Shown one piece after another: positions 8,514 to 16,586 of a stretch of DNA of 64,000 bases (positions are counted from its first letter, which is position 1; each line of letters begins with the position of its first letter). The stretch comes from Allokutzneria sp. A3M-2-11 16. Its GTDB lineage: Bacteria; Actinomycetota; Actinomycetes; Mycobacteriales; Pseudonocardiaceae. Both the position numbers and the translations under genes were made by a program. The stretch is from the NCBI RefSeq assembly GCF_024213555.1, contig NZ_JANAVO010000003.1, positions 372,001 through 436,000 of the forward strand, written 5' to 3'. Below the pieces are notes generated by a model. That model saw nothing but the letters and a program-made list of their open reading frames with translations. It did no database searches and was not told the DNA's origin.

Positions 8514-9083
8514 CTACTTGGGCTGTCCCACGGTGTAGAGGCCCTGGTCGTTGTCCACCTTGATGATCGACACCTTCTGCTTGCCGTCGATCGTCACCTT
8601 GCACTGGAAGGACGAGCCCGCGGCGATCTTGTTGCGGCTGCCGCAGTCGATCGCGCCGATCTTGGACTCGGCCACGCCGAAGTCCTTCGTCAGCACGCCC
8701 TTCACGCCCGTCTTCAGCGCGTTGTCGTCGAAGACGTTGGTGGTGAAGAAGCCCATGAAGTACAGCACCGCGGCGGCTGCGGCCAGCACGACGAAGACGC
8801 CGATGCCGATCAGCATGCCCTTCTTGCTCTTCTTCTCCTTGGCGGGCGCGGGCGCCTGGCCCGCACCGCCCCAACCACCGGGCTGGCCGGGGTGCTGCTG
8901 CTGCGGGAACTGGCCGGGCGGCGGGCCCTGCGGCGGGCGCGGGCCGCCGGGGCCGGGGCCTCCGGGACCGCCAGGACCGCCGGGGCCACCGGGACCGAAG
9001 CCGGGCTGCGGGCCGGTCGGGGGGCCCTGACGGGGGAACTGGCCGGGCTGCTGGGGCGGGTAGGGGCCCTGTGGAGTGGTCAT
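8514..9083 (-). CDS. DUF4333 membrane protein with Pro/Gly-rich N-terminus
   Basis: A 189-residue protein. Residues 1-80 are Pro/Gly/Gln-rich and low-complexity, with tandem GGPGGPGG units. A basic KEKKSKKG stretch precedes one transmembrane helix (about residues 90-113). The extracytoplasmic C-terminus matches DUF4333, including the cysteine pair in GAIDCGSRNK and SSFQCKVTIDG. Such proteins are common in actinomycetes and have no known biochemical role. It ends 15 bp before the two-component regulator, the last of several leftward genes for exported proteins. Confidence 0.8.
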   Translation of the reverse strand: MTTPQGPYPPQQPGQFPRQGPPTGPQPGFGPGGPGGPGGPGGPGPGGPRPPQGPPPGQFPQQQHPGQPGGWGGAGQAPAPAKEKKSKKGMLIGIGVFVVLAAAAAVLYFMGFFTTNVFDDNALKTGVKGVLTKDFGVAESKIGAIDCGSRNKIAAGSSFQCKVTIDGKQKVSIIKVDNDQGLYTVGQPK

Positions 9084-9144
9084 CGCTGCGCTACCTCGTC
9101 AACTCGGTGCTGCTGGTCTGCCGGACGGTGAGTGCTGGGGCGGG

Positions 9145-10050
9145 TCACTTGGCGGCGACCTTGTCCAGGAACTCCTTGCGCGCGGCCTCGGAACCGAGCG
9201 CGGTGACGTCGAAGTCGGAGATCGGCGGCGGGAAGTCCTTGGCCGCGCTCTTGCCCGTGATGTCGTAGGCGATGGCGATCTCCAGCTTCTTGCCCTCCTT
9301 CTCCAGGGTGCCGTTCATCGTGATCGACTTGAAGTCGCCGTTCGGCGCGGCGACGATCTTGGTCGGGATGAAGGAGTCCAGCATCGACTGCGGGAACTGC
9401 TTGCGGATGTCCTCGGGGATGAACATGACGCGGCCGTCGATGAAGGACTTCAGCGTCACCCCGGTCTCCAGCTGCGTGCCGCCGTCGGGCAGCTCCTTGT
9501 ACCGCTTGAAGACGTTCTGCGCGTTCTTCTGCGTCAGCTTGATCGCGTCCTGCATCGCGCACACCGTCTGGATGCCCGCCACCAGGCAGACGTTGAACCC
9601 CTTCTTCGGGGTGAACGTCGGGTAGGACACCCACGGTGTCGGCGCGAGGTCCTTGAACAGCGCGCCGAGCAGGGCGTAGTCCCGCTCGGAACCGCTGGGG
9701 TGGTAGACGTCGTAGTTGTCGCCGCGGTCCTTGCTGGTGCGGGACTTGGTGAAGATCGCGGGCGGTTCCGGCTTGCCCTTGTCCGCGCCCTGGTACCAGA
9801 CGATGTCGATCTCCTTGAGCGCCTTCTTGCCACCGAAGGCGGCCAGCGTGGAGATCGTGGACTTCTGGTCCCTCGGCTTGGTGAACTGCTCGTCGAGCTT
9901 CGCGTAGGCCTCGTCGAAGCGGGCCGTGTTGTACGCGGTGATCTCGGCGTCGTCGGCGCGGGCGGTCGGGGTGAGCTTCTGCCCGCAGCCCGCGAGCAGC
10001 AGTGCGGTGGCGCCGAGCACCACCAGTCCGGTCAAACGGTTGCTACGCAT
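9145..10050 (-). CDS. Lipoprotein of unknown function
   Basis: A 301-residue protein with a classical type II signal: basic N-terminus, hydrophobic core and lipobox LLAGC with Cys22. The mature part is soluble, lysine-rich and has two Cys close together (VCLVAGIQTVC) that could pair. No family is recognised. It begins 3 bp after the stop of the serine protease gene, so the two are almost certainly co-transcribed and may work together at the outer face of the membrane (inference). Confidence 0.75.
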   Translation of the reverse strand: MRSNRLTGLVVLGATALLLAGCGQKLTPTARADDAEITAYNTARFDEAYAKLDEQFTKPRDQKSTISTLAAFGGKKALKEIDIVWYQGADKGKPEPPAIFTKSRTSKDRGDNYDVYHPSGSERDYALLGALFKDLAPTPWVSYPTFTPKKGFNVCLVAGIQTVCAMQDAIKLTQKNAQNVFKRYKELPDGGTQLETGVTLKSFIDGRVMFIPEDIRKQFPQSMLDSFIPTKIVAAPNGDFKSITMNGTLEKEGKKLEIAIAYDITGKSAAKDFPPPISDFDVTALGSEAARKEFLDKVAAK

Positions 10051-10053
10051 CGG

Positions 10054-11094
10054 TCATGCCCCCGAATCAGCCTGCTTGTAGAGGTCGTAGGCGACCTTGC
10101 CCAGTGTCGGACCGTTGGACTGCCGCCCGTTGCCGGTGGAGTGCACCGAGATCAGGTAGCCGGCGCCCTTCTCGTCGTCGAAGCGGGTGAACCAGCCGCC
10201 GCCCGAGCACCCCGGGGTCATCGTGCACGGGATGCCGTAGGTGTTCCGGCTGCGCTCGGTGGTGTAGGTCGGCGAGGCGCACGAGCGCATCGTGGTGCCG
10301 TCGAAGGGCGGCGCCGTCGGGTAGCCGAGGGTGCGGATGCTCTCCGCCCTCGCGTCGAAGGCGATGCCCTGTCCGCCGAGCGCGTCCTTGATGTTGCGCC
10401 CGTTGAGCGGGCGCATCCGCAGGAACGCGAAGTCGTAGGCCCAGCCCGCGCCCTTCGTCGTGCCGGGGGCCGAGTCGGCCGAGTCGATGAACTGCTTCGG
10501 CGCGTACATCATCTCCGCGGTCCACCGGCCGTACGGCGCCTGCCGGTTGGTGTCGCCGGGGATGAAGAGCACGTCGCTGGCCCACGACTTCTTGCCCGGC
10601 GTGGTCTCCCAGACGCAGTGCGCCGCCGTCGCCACGAGCGTGCCGGAGGTGGAGTTCACCACCGACGCCGAGCACACGTAGGGATCTCCGTTGAAGGAGT
10701 AGTACAGCCGGCCCGCCGTCGAGGCGCTGAGCCCGGCCCGCGACCACGCCGCGCCGCTCGGGTCGGACGGCTGCGGCCTGGTCACCCCGACCGGTCCGCT
10801 GGTGGGCTGGACGACCACACCGGCGGGTTCGTCCTTGGGCACGTCGGTGCCCTGGCCCGGCTCCGGCTGGCGCGGCTTGGCGTTCTTCAGCCGGTCGCTG
10901 TTCCAGTAGTCGTTGACCTGCTGCGGGCTGCTGGTGAACACCTTGCGGAGATCGCTCTCCTTGGTGTTGCCCAGCTCCTCTTCGATGTTCCTGGTCGACG
11001 GACCGGCTTTCGGGGTCCCGGGCTTGGCCACCGTGCAGGCGCCCAGCGCGGCGATCGCCGCCAGTACCGCGACCGCGGTACGCAGGTGTCGCAT
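10054..11094 (-). CDS. Trypsin-like serine protease, predicted lipoprotein
   Basis: A 346-residue chymotrypsin-fold (S1-type) protease. The N-terminus has a signal ending in a lipobox-like LGAC (Cys20), followed by a linker of about 90 residues. The catalytic triad is visible: His in TAAHCVWE (with the Cys after the catalytic His), Asp in YDFAFLRM, and Ser in GCSGGGWF. Cysteines near the His and Ser suggest the usual disulfides. It heads a leftward group of genes for exported proteins (lipoprotein, DUF4333 protein). The 293 bp upstream to the next gene show no further coding signal and should hold its promoter. Confidence 0.88.
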   Translation of the reverse strand: MRHLRTAVAVLAAIAALGACTVAKPGTPKAGPSTRNIEEELGNTKESDLRKVFTSSPQQVNDYWNSDRLKNAKPRQPEPGQGTDVPKDEPAGVVVQPTSGPVGVTRPQPSDPSGAAWSRAGLSASTAGRLYYSFNGDPYVCSASVVNSTSGTLVATAAHCVWETTPGKKSWASDVLFIPGDTNRQAPYGRWTAEMMYAPKQFIDSADSAPGTTKGAGWAYDFAFLRMRPLNGRNIKDALGGQGIAFDARAESIRTLGYPTAPPFDGTTMRSCASPTYTTERSRNTYGIPCTMTPGCSGGGWFTRFDDEKGAGYLISVHSTGNGRQSNGPTLGKVAYDLYKQADSGA

Positions 11095-11387
11095 CTATCC
11101 CCCCAGATCGACTGACTGATGTCGTTGCTCACTGCGATGAGGCAGGTTAGCGCCCGGTCCGTACAGCTCACCGGGCGTGTCGCACTACCCCGCCCGCGGG
11201 CAGGCTAGTACCGCGTTCACCCGGACGGCGCACGGAGGCCCCGAACCTCACCCGAGAAGGGCACCGGCTCTGACGTCGCTCGGCGCCCCGCGGTTTCCCC
11301 GAACTCGGCAGTCGGCCACGTCGAGGCCGCCCGGCACCGTGACCAAGTCGTTAGTGTTGCCCGATCCTGAGACAGGAGTGGTGCCGA

Positions 11388-12323
11388 GTGCTGCGGAGAG
11401 ATCTCCGGGTGGAGTGGTTCGTGTCGTTCCTCGCCGTCGTGGACACGGGCGGGTTCAGCGCGGCGGCCGAGGTCCTGCACCGCTCGCAGTCCCGGGTCAG
11501 CACCTACGTGGCGGCGCTGGAGCGCGAGGTCGGCCTGCCGCTGTTCGACCGCAGCACGCGCCCGGTGCGGGTGACCGAGGCCGGGCAGGCGCTCGCCGCG
11601 CACGCGCGGGCCGTCCTGCGCGAGCTGGACCTGGCCGACGCCGCGATGGCGGCGCACCGCCACGGCGAGCGCGGCCTGGTGACGATCGGCAGTTTTCCCA
11701 GCCCCAGCGCGGCGTTCGTGCCCGCGCTGATCGAACGGATCTCCTCGGCCAGCCCCGGCATCGAGATCGTGCTGGTCGAGCGGTCCACCCTCGAGCTGGA
11801 CCAGGCGTTCGCCGCCGGGGAGCTCGACCTCTACCTGCGGTCGACGGTCCCGGCCCCGGAGCCGGTGCCCAGTGGCAGCCGGTTCCTGTGGAGCGAGCCG
11901 CTGGTCGTCGCGCACCCGCCGGAGCACCCGCTCGCGGCGCTGCCGGAGCCGCTGTCCGCGACCGCCGTCGCCGAGTACCCGGTGCTCGTCATCGGGCGCA
12001 AGGACACCAAGGAGTGCGGGGTCGAGGCGTCGGCGCTGTTCGCCGCGCACGGCCTCGACCTGACCCCGGTGCAGGCGGCGACGCAGCCGCAGACGCTGCT
12101 GGCGATGGTGCGCGCCGGGCTCGGGGTCGGGGTGCTCAACGCGCTCGCCGCGACCATCTGCAACACCGAGGGGCTGTCCGTGCGGACGCTGGACACCACG
12201 GAGCACCGGCGCCGCGTCGCCGTCTACTGGGACGCCGAGCGGCCGATGAGCCCGGCGGCGCGGACCGTGCTCGCCGCCGTCATCGCCGCGAAACCGCCGG
12301 AGGGCTGCGATCCGGCTCCGTGA
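11388..12323 (+). CDS. LysR-family transcriptional regulator
   Basis: A 311-residue LysR-type regulator. Residues 1-60 form the winged helix-turn-helix (FSAAAEVLHRSQSRVSTYVA, then LPLFDRSTRPVRVTEAG), followed by the linker helix and a periplasmic-binding-like effector domain. The GTG start was chosen because the DNA-binding domain begins about 9 residues later. The next gene, an AraC-type regulator, starts 22 bp downstream on the same strand, so the pair may be one transcript. The target is unknown. Confidence 0.88.
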   Translation: MLRRDLRVEWFVSFLAVVDTGGFSAAAEVLHRSQSRVSTYVAALEREVGLPLFDRSTRPVRVTEAGQALAAHARAVLRELDLADAAMAAHRHGERGLVTIGSFPSPSAAFVPALIERISSASPGIEIVLVERSTLELDQAFAAGELDLYLRSTVPAPEPVPSGSRFLWSEPLVVAHPPEHPLAALPEPLSATAVAEYPVLVIGRKDTKECGVEASALFAAHGLDLTPVQAATQPQTLLAMVRAGLGVGVLNALAATICNTEGLSVRTLDTTEHRRRVAVYWDAERPMSPAARTVLAAVIAAKPPEGCDPAP

Positions 12324-12344
12324 GTTCCGCATACGCTTCGTGGG

Positions 12345-13163
12345 ATGAGTGCGGTGTGGACGATCAGGTACGCGACGGTCGCGCCGGGCGACCCGTACCA
12401 CGCGCGGCTGATCGACATGCCCCGGCACCGGGTCGAGCGGCACACCCACCACGACTTCGTCGAGCTGATGTACGTGCTGGCAGACGGCGGCGTGCACGTG
12501 CTCGACGAGCAGCCGGAGCGGATGGTGCGCGACACCCTCTACCTGCTCCACCCCGGTGAGGCGCACTCCGTGCACACCGAGGACGAGCTGAGCTACGTCA
12601 ACATCGCCATCCCGGTCGCGACCTGGGGTTCGCTGCTGGACGTGTCCGGGCTGACCGGTTCGGTCGGCGCCAAGGTGCACGTCCGCTCGCCCGCCGTCGC
12701 CGAGGCGTTCGTCGGCCTCGTCCGCTCCGGTGAGCGCGATCCGGCCGGGCTCGACCTGCTGCGGTTCGCCTCGGTGGTGCTGCCGCTGTTCGCCGGGCAC
12801 CCCGCGACCGCGGTGCTGCCGGACTGGCTGCGCGAGGCGTGCTCCGGCTTCGACCGCAACCAGGACCGGTGGAGCGAGGGCGTCTCGCTGCTGCTCGGCC
12901 TCGCCGCCGTCAGCCACGGCCACCTCGACCGGAGCATGCGCAGGTTCCTCGGGCTCACCCCGTCGCAGTGGGTCGAAAGACGTCGCATGCGGCTGGCGAG
13001 GCAGTTGCTGGTCGGGACCGAGTCCTCGATCTCCGTCATCGCCCTGAAGTGCGGATACGGCACCGTCACGTACTTCTCGCGGCGCTTCGCGATGGTGCAC
13101 GGCGTCCCGCCGAGGGACTACCGGGACAGGGCAAGAAAAGTCGGATTTCCGCGCAGCTGGTGA
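12345..13163 (+). CDS. AraC-family transcriptional regulator with cupin sensor
   Basis: A 272-residue regulator. The N-terminal part (HTHHDFVELMYVLADGGVHV) is a cupin-type arabinose-binding-like sensor domain. The last 100 residues carry two helix-turn-helix motifs (MRRFLGLTPSQWVERRRMRLA and SVIALKCGYGTVTYFSRRF). It lies 36 bp upstream of a PhyH-type dioxygenase gene on the same strand and is its best candidate regulator (inference). Confidence 0.9.
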   Translation: MSAVWTIRYATVAPGDPYHARLIDMPRHRVERHTHHDFVELMYVLADGGVHVLDEQPERMVRDTLYLLHPGEAHSVHTEDELSYVNIAIPVATWGSLLDVSGLTGSVGAKVHVRSPAVAEAFVGLVRSGERDPAGLDLLRFASVVLPLFAGHPATAVLPDWLREACSGFDRNQDRWSEGVSLLLGLAAVSHGHLDRSMRRFLGLTPSQWVERRRMRLARQLLVGTESSISVIALKCGYGTVTYFSRRFAMVHGVPPRDYRDRARKVGFPRSW

Positions 13164-13199
13164 CACACGGCCGCGCCGGGATTCGCCAGCATCTTCGGC

Positions 13200-13955
13200 A
13201 TGCCGTTCACCGACCAGGTGCTGTCCTATGAGGACGAAGGGTACGCAGTTTTCCGGGACGTCCTCGACTCTTCACTCATGGCTGAAGTCCGCTCGCACGT
13301 CGAGTGGCTGCACCGCGAGCACCCCGACCGCCGCGGCGAGCAGCTCTCCCACGAACTGGTCGCCGCCGACCCGTTCTGGGTCCGCCTCGTCAGCGACGAC
13401 CGGCTGCTCGACATCGCTTCGGCGTTCCTCGGCGAGGACCTGGCCCTGTTCGCCTCGCACTACATCAGCAAACCGCCGTACTCCGGCCAGGCCGTGCTGT
13501 GGCACCAGGACGGCGCGTTCTGGCCGCTCGACCCGATGCGGGTGATCACGTTGTGGCTCGCCGTCGACGAGTCCACGCCGGAGAACGGCTGCCTGCGGGT
13601 GATCCCCGGTTCGCACCGCATGGACATCGGCACGATCCGGGAACGCGCCGACGTCGACAACGTGCTCGGCGCGGAGACGACGATCGACGTCGACGAGTCC
13701 CTCGCCGTGGACCTGGTGCTGCGGCCGGGCGACGTCGAGGTGCACCACCCGCACATCGTGCACGGCAGCAACGCCAACACGTCGGCCCGGCGCAGGTGCG
13801 GGCTGACGATCCGCTACATACCGACGTCGACGCGGATCACCAGTGACCAACAGCCGTTTCCCAGTGCGGTGCATCTTCGGGGGGAGCTCGGGGTGAACGT
13901 TTACCAGTCACGTCCAGTGGTACCGGCGCGGTGGGCCTGGGAGGGCGGGGCGTAG
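13200..13955 (+). CDS. Phytanoyl-CoA dioxygenase (PhyH) family Fe(II)/2-oxoglutarate oxygenase
   Basis: A 251-residue oxygenase. The iron-binding HxD motif is in LWHQDGAFWPL, the distal His is in HHPHIVHGSN, and the 2-oxoglutarate-binding Arg follows in SARRRCGLTIRY. Family members hydroxylate or halogenate diverse small molecules using Fe(II), O2 and 2-oxoglutarate. Together with the AraC regulator and the convergent MHS permease, it may process an imported organic acid or osmolyte (inference). Its 3' end carries the left arm of a convergent terminator-like hairpin. Confidence 0.87.
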   Translation: MPFTDQVLSYEDEGYAVFRDVLDSSLMAEVRSHVEWLHREHPDRRGEQLSHELVAADPFWVRLVSDDRLLDIASAFLGEDLALFASHYISKPPYSGQAVLWHQDGAFWPLDPMRVITLWLAVDESTPENGCLRVIPGSHRMDIGTIRERADVDNVLGAETTIDVDESLAVDLVLRPGDVEVHHPHIVHGSNANTSARRRCGLTIRYIPTSTRITSDQQPFPSAVHLRGELGVNVYQSRPVVPARWAWEGGA

Positions 13956-13985
13956 GGACGGCAGGCCCACCGCGCGGGCCCCTAC
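13926..13985. terminator. Convergent terminator-like hairpin
   Basis: A 14-bp perfect inverted repeat, GCGCGGTGGGCCTG (13926-13939) and CAGGCCCACCGCGC (13972-13985), with a 32-nt loop. It straddles the 3' ends of two convergent genes and overlaps both coding ends. There is no T-run, so a role as a bidirectional terminator or mRNA stabiliser is inferred from position and symmetry only. Confidence 0.5.
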
Positions 13986-15307
13986 TTCTCCAGCGGGGAG
14001 TCCTTCGAGGTCTCCCGCATGCTGCCGTACACGATCAACGACACCAGGATGCAGGCGGAGACGTAGTAGAAGTACGCCGACTCGTACCCGATGTCCTTGA
14101 GCCAGAACGCGATCAGCTCGGCGGTGCCGCCGAAGATCGCCACCGTCAGCGCGTACGGCAGACCGACGCCGAGCGCGCGGATGTTGGTGGGGAACAGCTC
14201 CGCCTTTACGATCGCGTTGATCGAGGTGTAGCCGGTGACGATGATCAGGCCGCCCAGCATCAGGAAGAACGCGCCGACCGGCGAGCTGGTGCCGCCGAGC
14301 ACGGTCATCAGCGGCACGGTGAACAGGGTGCCGGAGACGCCGAAGAACAGCAGCAGCGGGCGGCGGCCGACGCGGTCGGACAGCTTCCCGGCCAGCGGCT
14401 GGAGGATCACGAAGACCAGCAGGGCGAAGAAGTTGATCCACGCGGCGTCCGGCTTGGAGATGCCGCCGGTGTTGATCATGAACTTCTGGAGGTAGGTGGT
14501 GTAGGTGTAGAACGCCACGGTGCCGCCGAGGGTCAGGCCGACGACGAGCGCGACCTCCTTGGGGTGGGCCAGCAGCGCGCGCAGCGTGCCCCGCGAACCG
14601 GGCTCGCCCTTCTCCTCCTGCGCGGCCTTGGTGAAGCTCTCCGACTCCTCCATGCTGCGCCGCAGCCACATCACCACGATGGCGCCGGTCGCGCCGATGA
14701 CGAAGGCGATCCGCCAGCCCCACGAGGACATCTGCTGCTCGGTCAGCACCTGCTGCAGCACGATCTGCACGCCCAGCGCGAGCAGCTGGCCGGCGGTGAG
14801 GGTGACGTACTGGAAGCTGGAGTAGAACCCGCGCTTGCCGGGCGAGGCCACCTCGGACAGGTAGGTGGCCGACGTGGCGTACTCGCCGCCGACCGACAGG
14901 CCCTGCAACAGCCGTGCGGCGACGAGCAGGATCGGGGCGAACACGCCGATCGTCGCGTAGGACGGGGTCAGTGCGATCATCAGCGAGCCCGCGGCCATCA
15001 ACGTGACCGACAGCGTCAGCGCGGCGCGCCTGCCGTAGCGGTCGGCGTAGCGGCCGAGCATCCACCCGCCGAGCGGACGCATCAGGAAGCCGACCGCGAA
15101 GACGGCCGCGGTGTTCAGCAGCTCCGCGGTCGCGTTGCCCTTGGGGAAGAACGCGCCGGAGAAGTAGATCGCGAACGCTGTGTACGCGTACCAGTCGTAC
15201 CACTCGACGAGGTTCCCGATGGACCCCTTCATCACGTTGGCGACGACGCGGCGCTCACTGTGCCTCGGCTCGCCCGGCTGCGCCGACGGGCGGGTGTCAA
15301 CTGACAT
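13982..15307 (-). CDS. MHS-family MFS permease (alpha-ketoglutarate/proline-betaine type)
   Basis: A 441-residue, 12-helix major facilitator. The metabolite:H+ symporter subfamily is recognisable from GSIGNLVEWYDWYAYTAF in helix 1, RPLGGWMLGRYADRYGRRAA in the 2-3 loop, and QGLSVGGEYATSATYLSEVA in helix 4-5. Characterised members carry alpha-ketoglutarate, shikimate, citrate or proline/betaine. The substrate is not readable here; a link to the convergent 2-oxoglutarate-dependent oxygenase is possible but speculative. Confidence 0.9.
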   Translation of the reverse strand: MSVDTRPSAQPGEPRHSERRVVANVMKGSIGNLVEWYDWYAYTAFAIYFSGAFFPKGNATAELLNTAAVFAVGFLMRPLGGWMLGRYADRYGRRAALTLSVTLMAAGSLMIALTPSYATIGVFAPILLVAARLLQGLSVGGEYATSATYLSEVASPGKRGFYSSFQYVTLTAGQLLALGVQIVLQQVLTEQQMSSWGWRIAFVIGATGAIVVMWLRRSMEESESFTKAAQEEKGEPGSRGTLRALLAHPKEVALVVGLTLGGTVAFYTYTTYLQKFMINTGGISKPDAAWINFFALLVFVILQPLAGKLSDRVGRRPLLLFFGVSGTLFTVPLMTVLGGTSSPVGAFFLMLGGLIIVTGYTSINAIVKAELFPTNIRALGVGLPYALTVAIFGGTAELIAFWLKDIGYESAYFYYVSACILVSLIVYGSMRETSKDSPLEK

Positions 15308-15387
15308 CTGGCCTCCTCATGACTGCGATCACAGTCGGGGCGGAGGCCGGAATCCGGCAAGACGGCCGGGCCAGAGTTAACCGTCCC

Positions 15388-16152
15388 TTAGGACGATCGC
15401 GCGGCGTCGCAGTCCTCGCAGCCGGAGCCCTCGGCGCAGAGGAAACGCAGCGGATCAGCGGTCAGCCGGGGGACGACGAGCCGCACGAGGTCCCGCGCCG
15501 CGAACAGCCGGGCCTCGGCGTTGCCGACGCGGCCTTCGCGCTGCAACCCGCTTTCGCGCAGCCAGTCGTCGGCGACGGAGAAGCCCTGGCAGCAGTGGTC
15601 GGGCTCGGTGATGAACACTTCGCGCACCCTGTCGCCGTCGCGGACAAGGGCTCGGTCCTGTGCCTTGTAAGGAACCCCGGCCAAGTCCTCCGCGAGGTGC
15701 ATCGTGGTGTTCGCGTCATGGCCCACGCCCAGCAGCAACACCGACCCGCCCAGCTCGTACGCGCGGCCGACCGGGCTGTCCAGGCCGTGCGGCGGGGAGA
15801 GCGGTTGCGGCGCGACGATCTGTTCCGCGTGCGGTCCGACCGCGGCGAACGTCGACGTCGGGTGGTCGCCGCGGAGCACGCCCGGCAGCCGCCAGAACGT
15901 CTCCGCGACGACCCCCATGTTCCTGGTCGGGCTCTGCCGCGGGTCGTACGGCTCGACGTTCTCGCCGCCGGTCATCGACGGCATGACGAGCGTCCCGGAG
16001 TCGCCGAGCGCCGTGCGCAGCGCGGTGATCACGCCGAGCGGCCCATCGGCGACCGGGCGGACGGCGCGGAACGAGGAATGGACGACGAGCACGTCACCCG
16101 CGCGGACACCGAGTTCCCGCAACTGTCCGGTCAGGTGCTCCACAGAGCTCAC
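15388..16152 (-). CDS. AAC(3)-family aminoglycoside N-acetyltransferase-like protein
   Basis: A 254-residue protein of the antibiotic_NAT family. Conserved blocks include VLVVHSSFRAV, LVMPSMTGGE, RGDHPTSTFAAVGPHA, SPVGRAYELGGSVLLLGVGH and NTTMHLAEDLAG. The family transfers acetyl from acetyl-CoA to the 3-amino group of aminoglycosides, but many actinomycete members are chromosomal and have uncharacterised substrates. The C-terminus ends with a Cys-rich tail (LCAEGSGCEDC) that is unusual for the family. No aminoglycoside biosynthesis genes are nearby, so resistance cannot be assumed. Confidence 0.85.
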   Translation of the reverse strand: MSSVEHLTGQLRELGVRAGDVLVVHSSFRAVRPVADGPLGVITALRTALGDSGTLVMPSMTGGENVEPYDPRQSPTRNMGVVAETFWRLPGVLRGDHPTSTFAAVGPHAEQIVAPQPLSPPHGLDSPVGRAYELGGSVLLLGVGHDANTTMHLAEDLAGVPYKAQDRALVRDGDRVREVFITEPDHCCQGFSVADDWLRESGLQREGRVGNAEARLFAARDLVRLVVPRLTADPLRFLCAEGSGCEDCDAARSS

Positions 16153-16169
16153 CAGACCAGTGAAGCAGG

Positions 16170-16490
16170 TCAGGCACCGACCCGGAGCATGCCTTTTGTG
16201 TACTGCCCGGCGCCGCCGGTGTGCCAGTGGATGTGAACCACGCCGTGCAGCCCCTTGTAGGCCGATCCGGCGGAGATCGTTTGCTCTTTCCCCCGGCAGT
16301 TAGCGGCGAACTTGTTGCGCCCGCCCGCCGCTCCGACGACGTTGATCACCGTGGTCTTGTTGAGGACGCCTTCACAGCGGTAGGTGATCGTTCCCTTGTG
16401 CTGCCAGCTGCACGTGCGGGCGCCGGCCCGCGTGGGCGCGACGACGAAGGTCGCGGCGATGACGGTCAGTGCGAGAGGAACAAGGCGCAT
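16170..16490 (-). CDS. Small secreted protein of unknown function
   Basis: A 106-residue protein with a Sec-type signal peptide (MRLVPLALTVIAATFVVAP, cleavage probably before residue 25). The mature part is short and basic with three cysteines (ARTCSW, YRCEG, ANCRG) and a His/Gly-rich tail. No family is recognised. It sits 17 bp upstream of the AAC(3)-like gene on the same strand, so they could be co-transcribed. Confidence 0.6.
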   Translation of the reverse strand: MRLVPLALTVIAATFVVAPTRAGARTCSWQHKGTITYRCEGVLNKTTVINVVGAAGGRNKFAANCRGKEQTISAGSAYKGLHGVVHIHWHTGGAGQYTKGMLRVGA

Positions 16491-16521
16491 GCCGCTGACC
16501 AGAGCACGTGCCGAGACGCGC

Positions 16522-16561
16522 GAACACCGAGTTCGGCGCCGTCATGCCGAACTCGGTGTTC
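16522..16561. terminator. Strong hairpin downstream of the TAP-like hydrolase
   Basis: A 16-bp perfect inverted repeat, GAACACCGAGTTCGGC (16522-16537) and GCCGAACTCGGTGTTC (16546-16561), with an 8-nt loop. It lies 25 bp beyond the stop of the leftward hydrolase gene and upstream of the small secreted-protein gene, the position expected for a terminator. No T-run follows. Confidence 0.6.
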
Positions 16562-16586
16562 CGAACGCAGGTCGAAGGCGCCTCGA

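Noticed and set aside
8880-9060. Short tandem repeats rich in GGC/CCG
   Set aside because: They encode the Pro/Gly-rich N-terminus of the DUF4333 protein; not a CRISPR or intergenic repeat.
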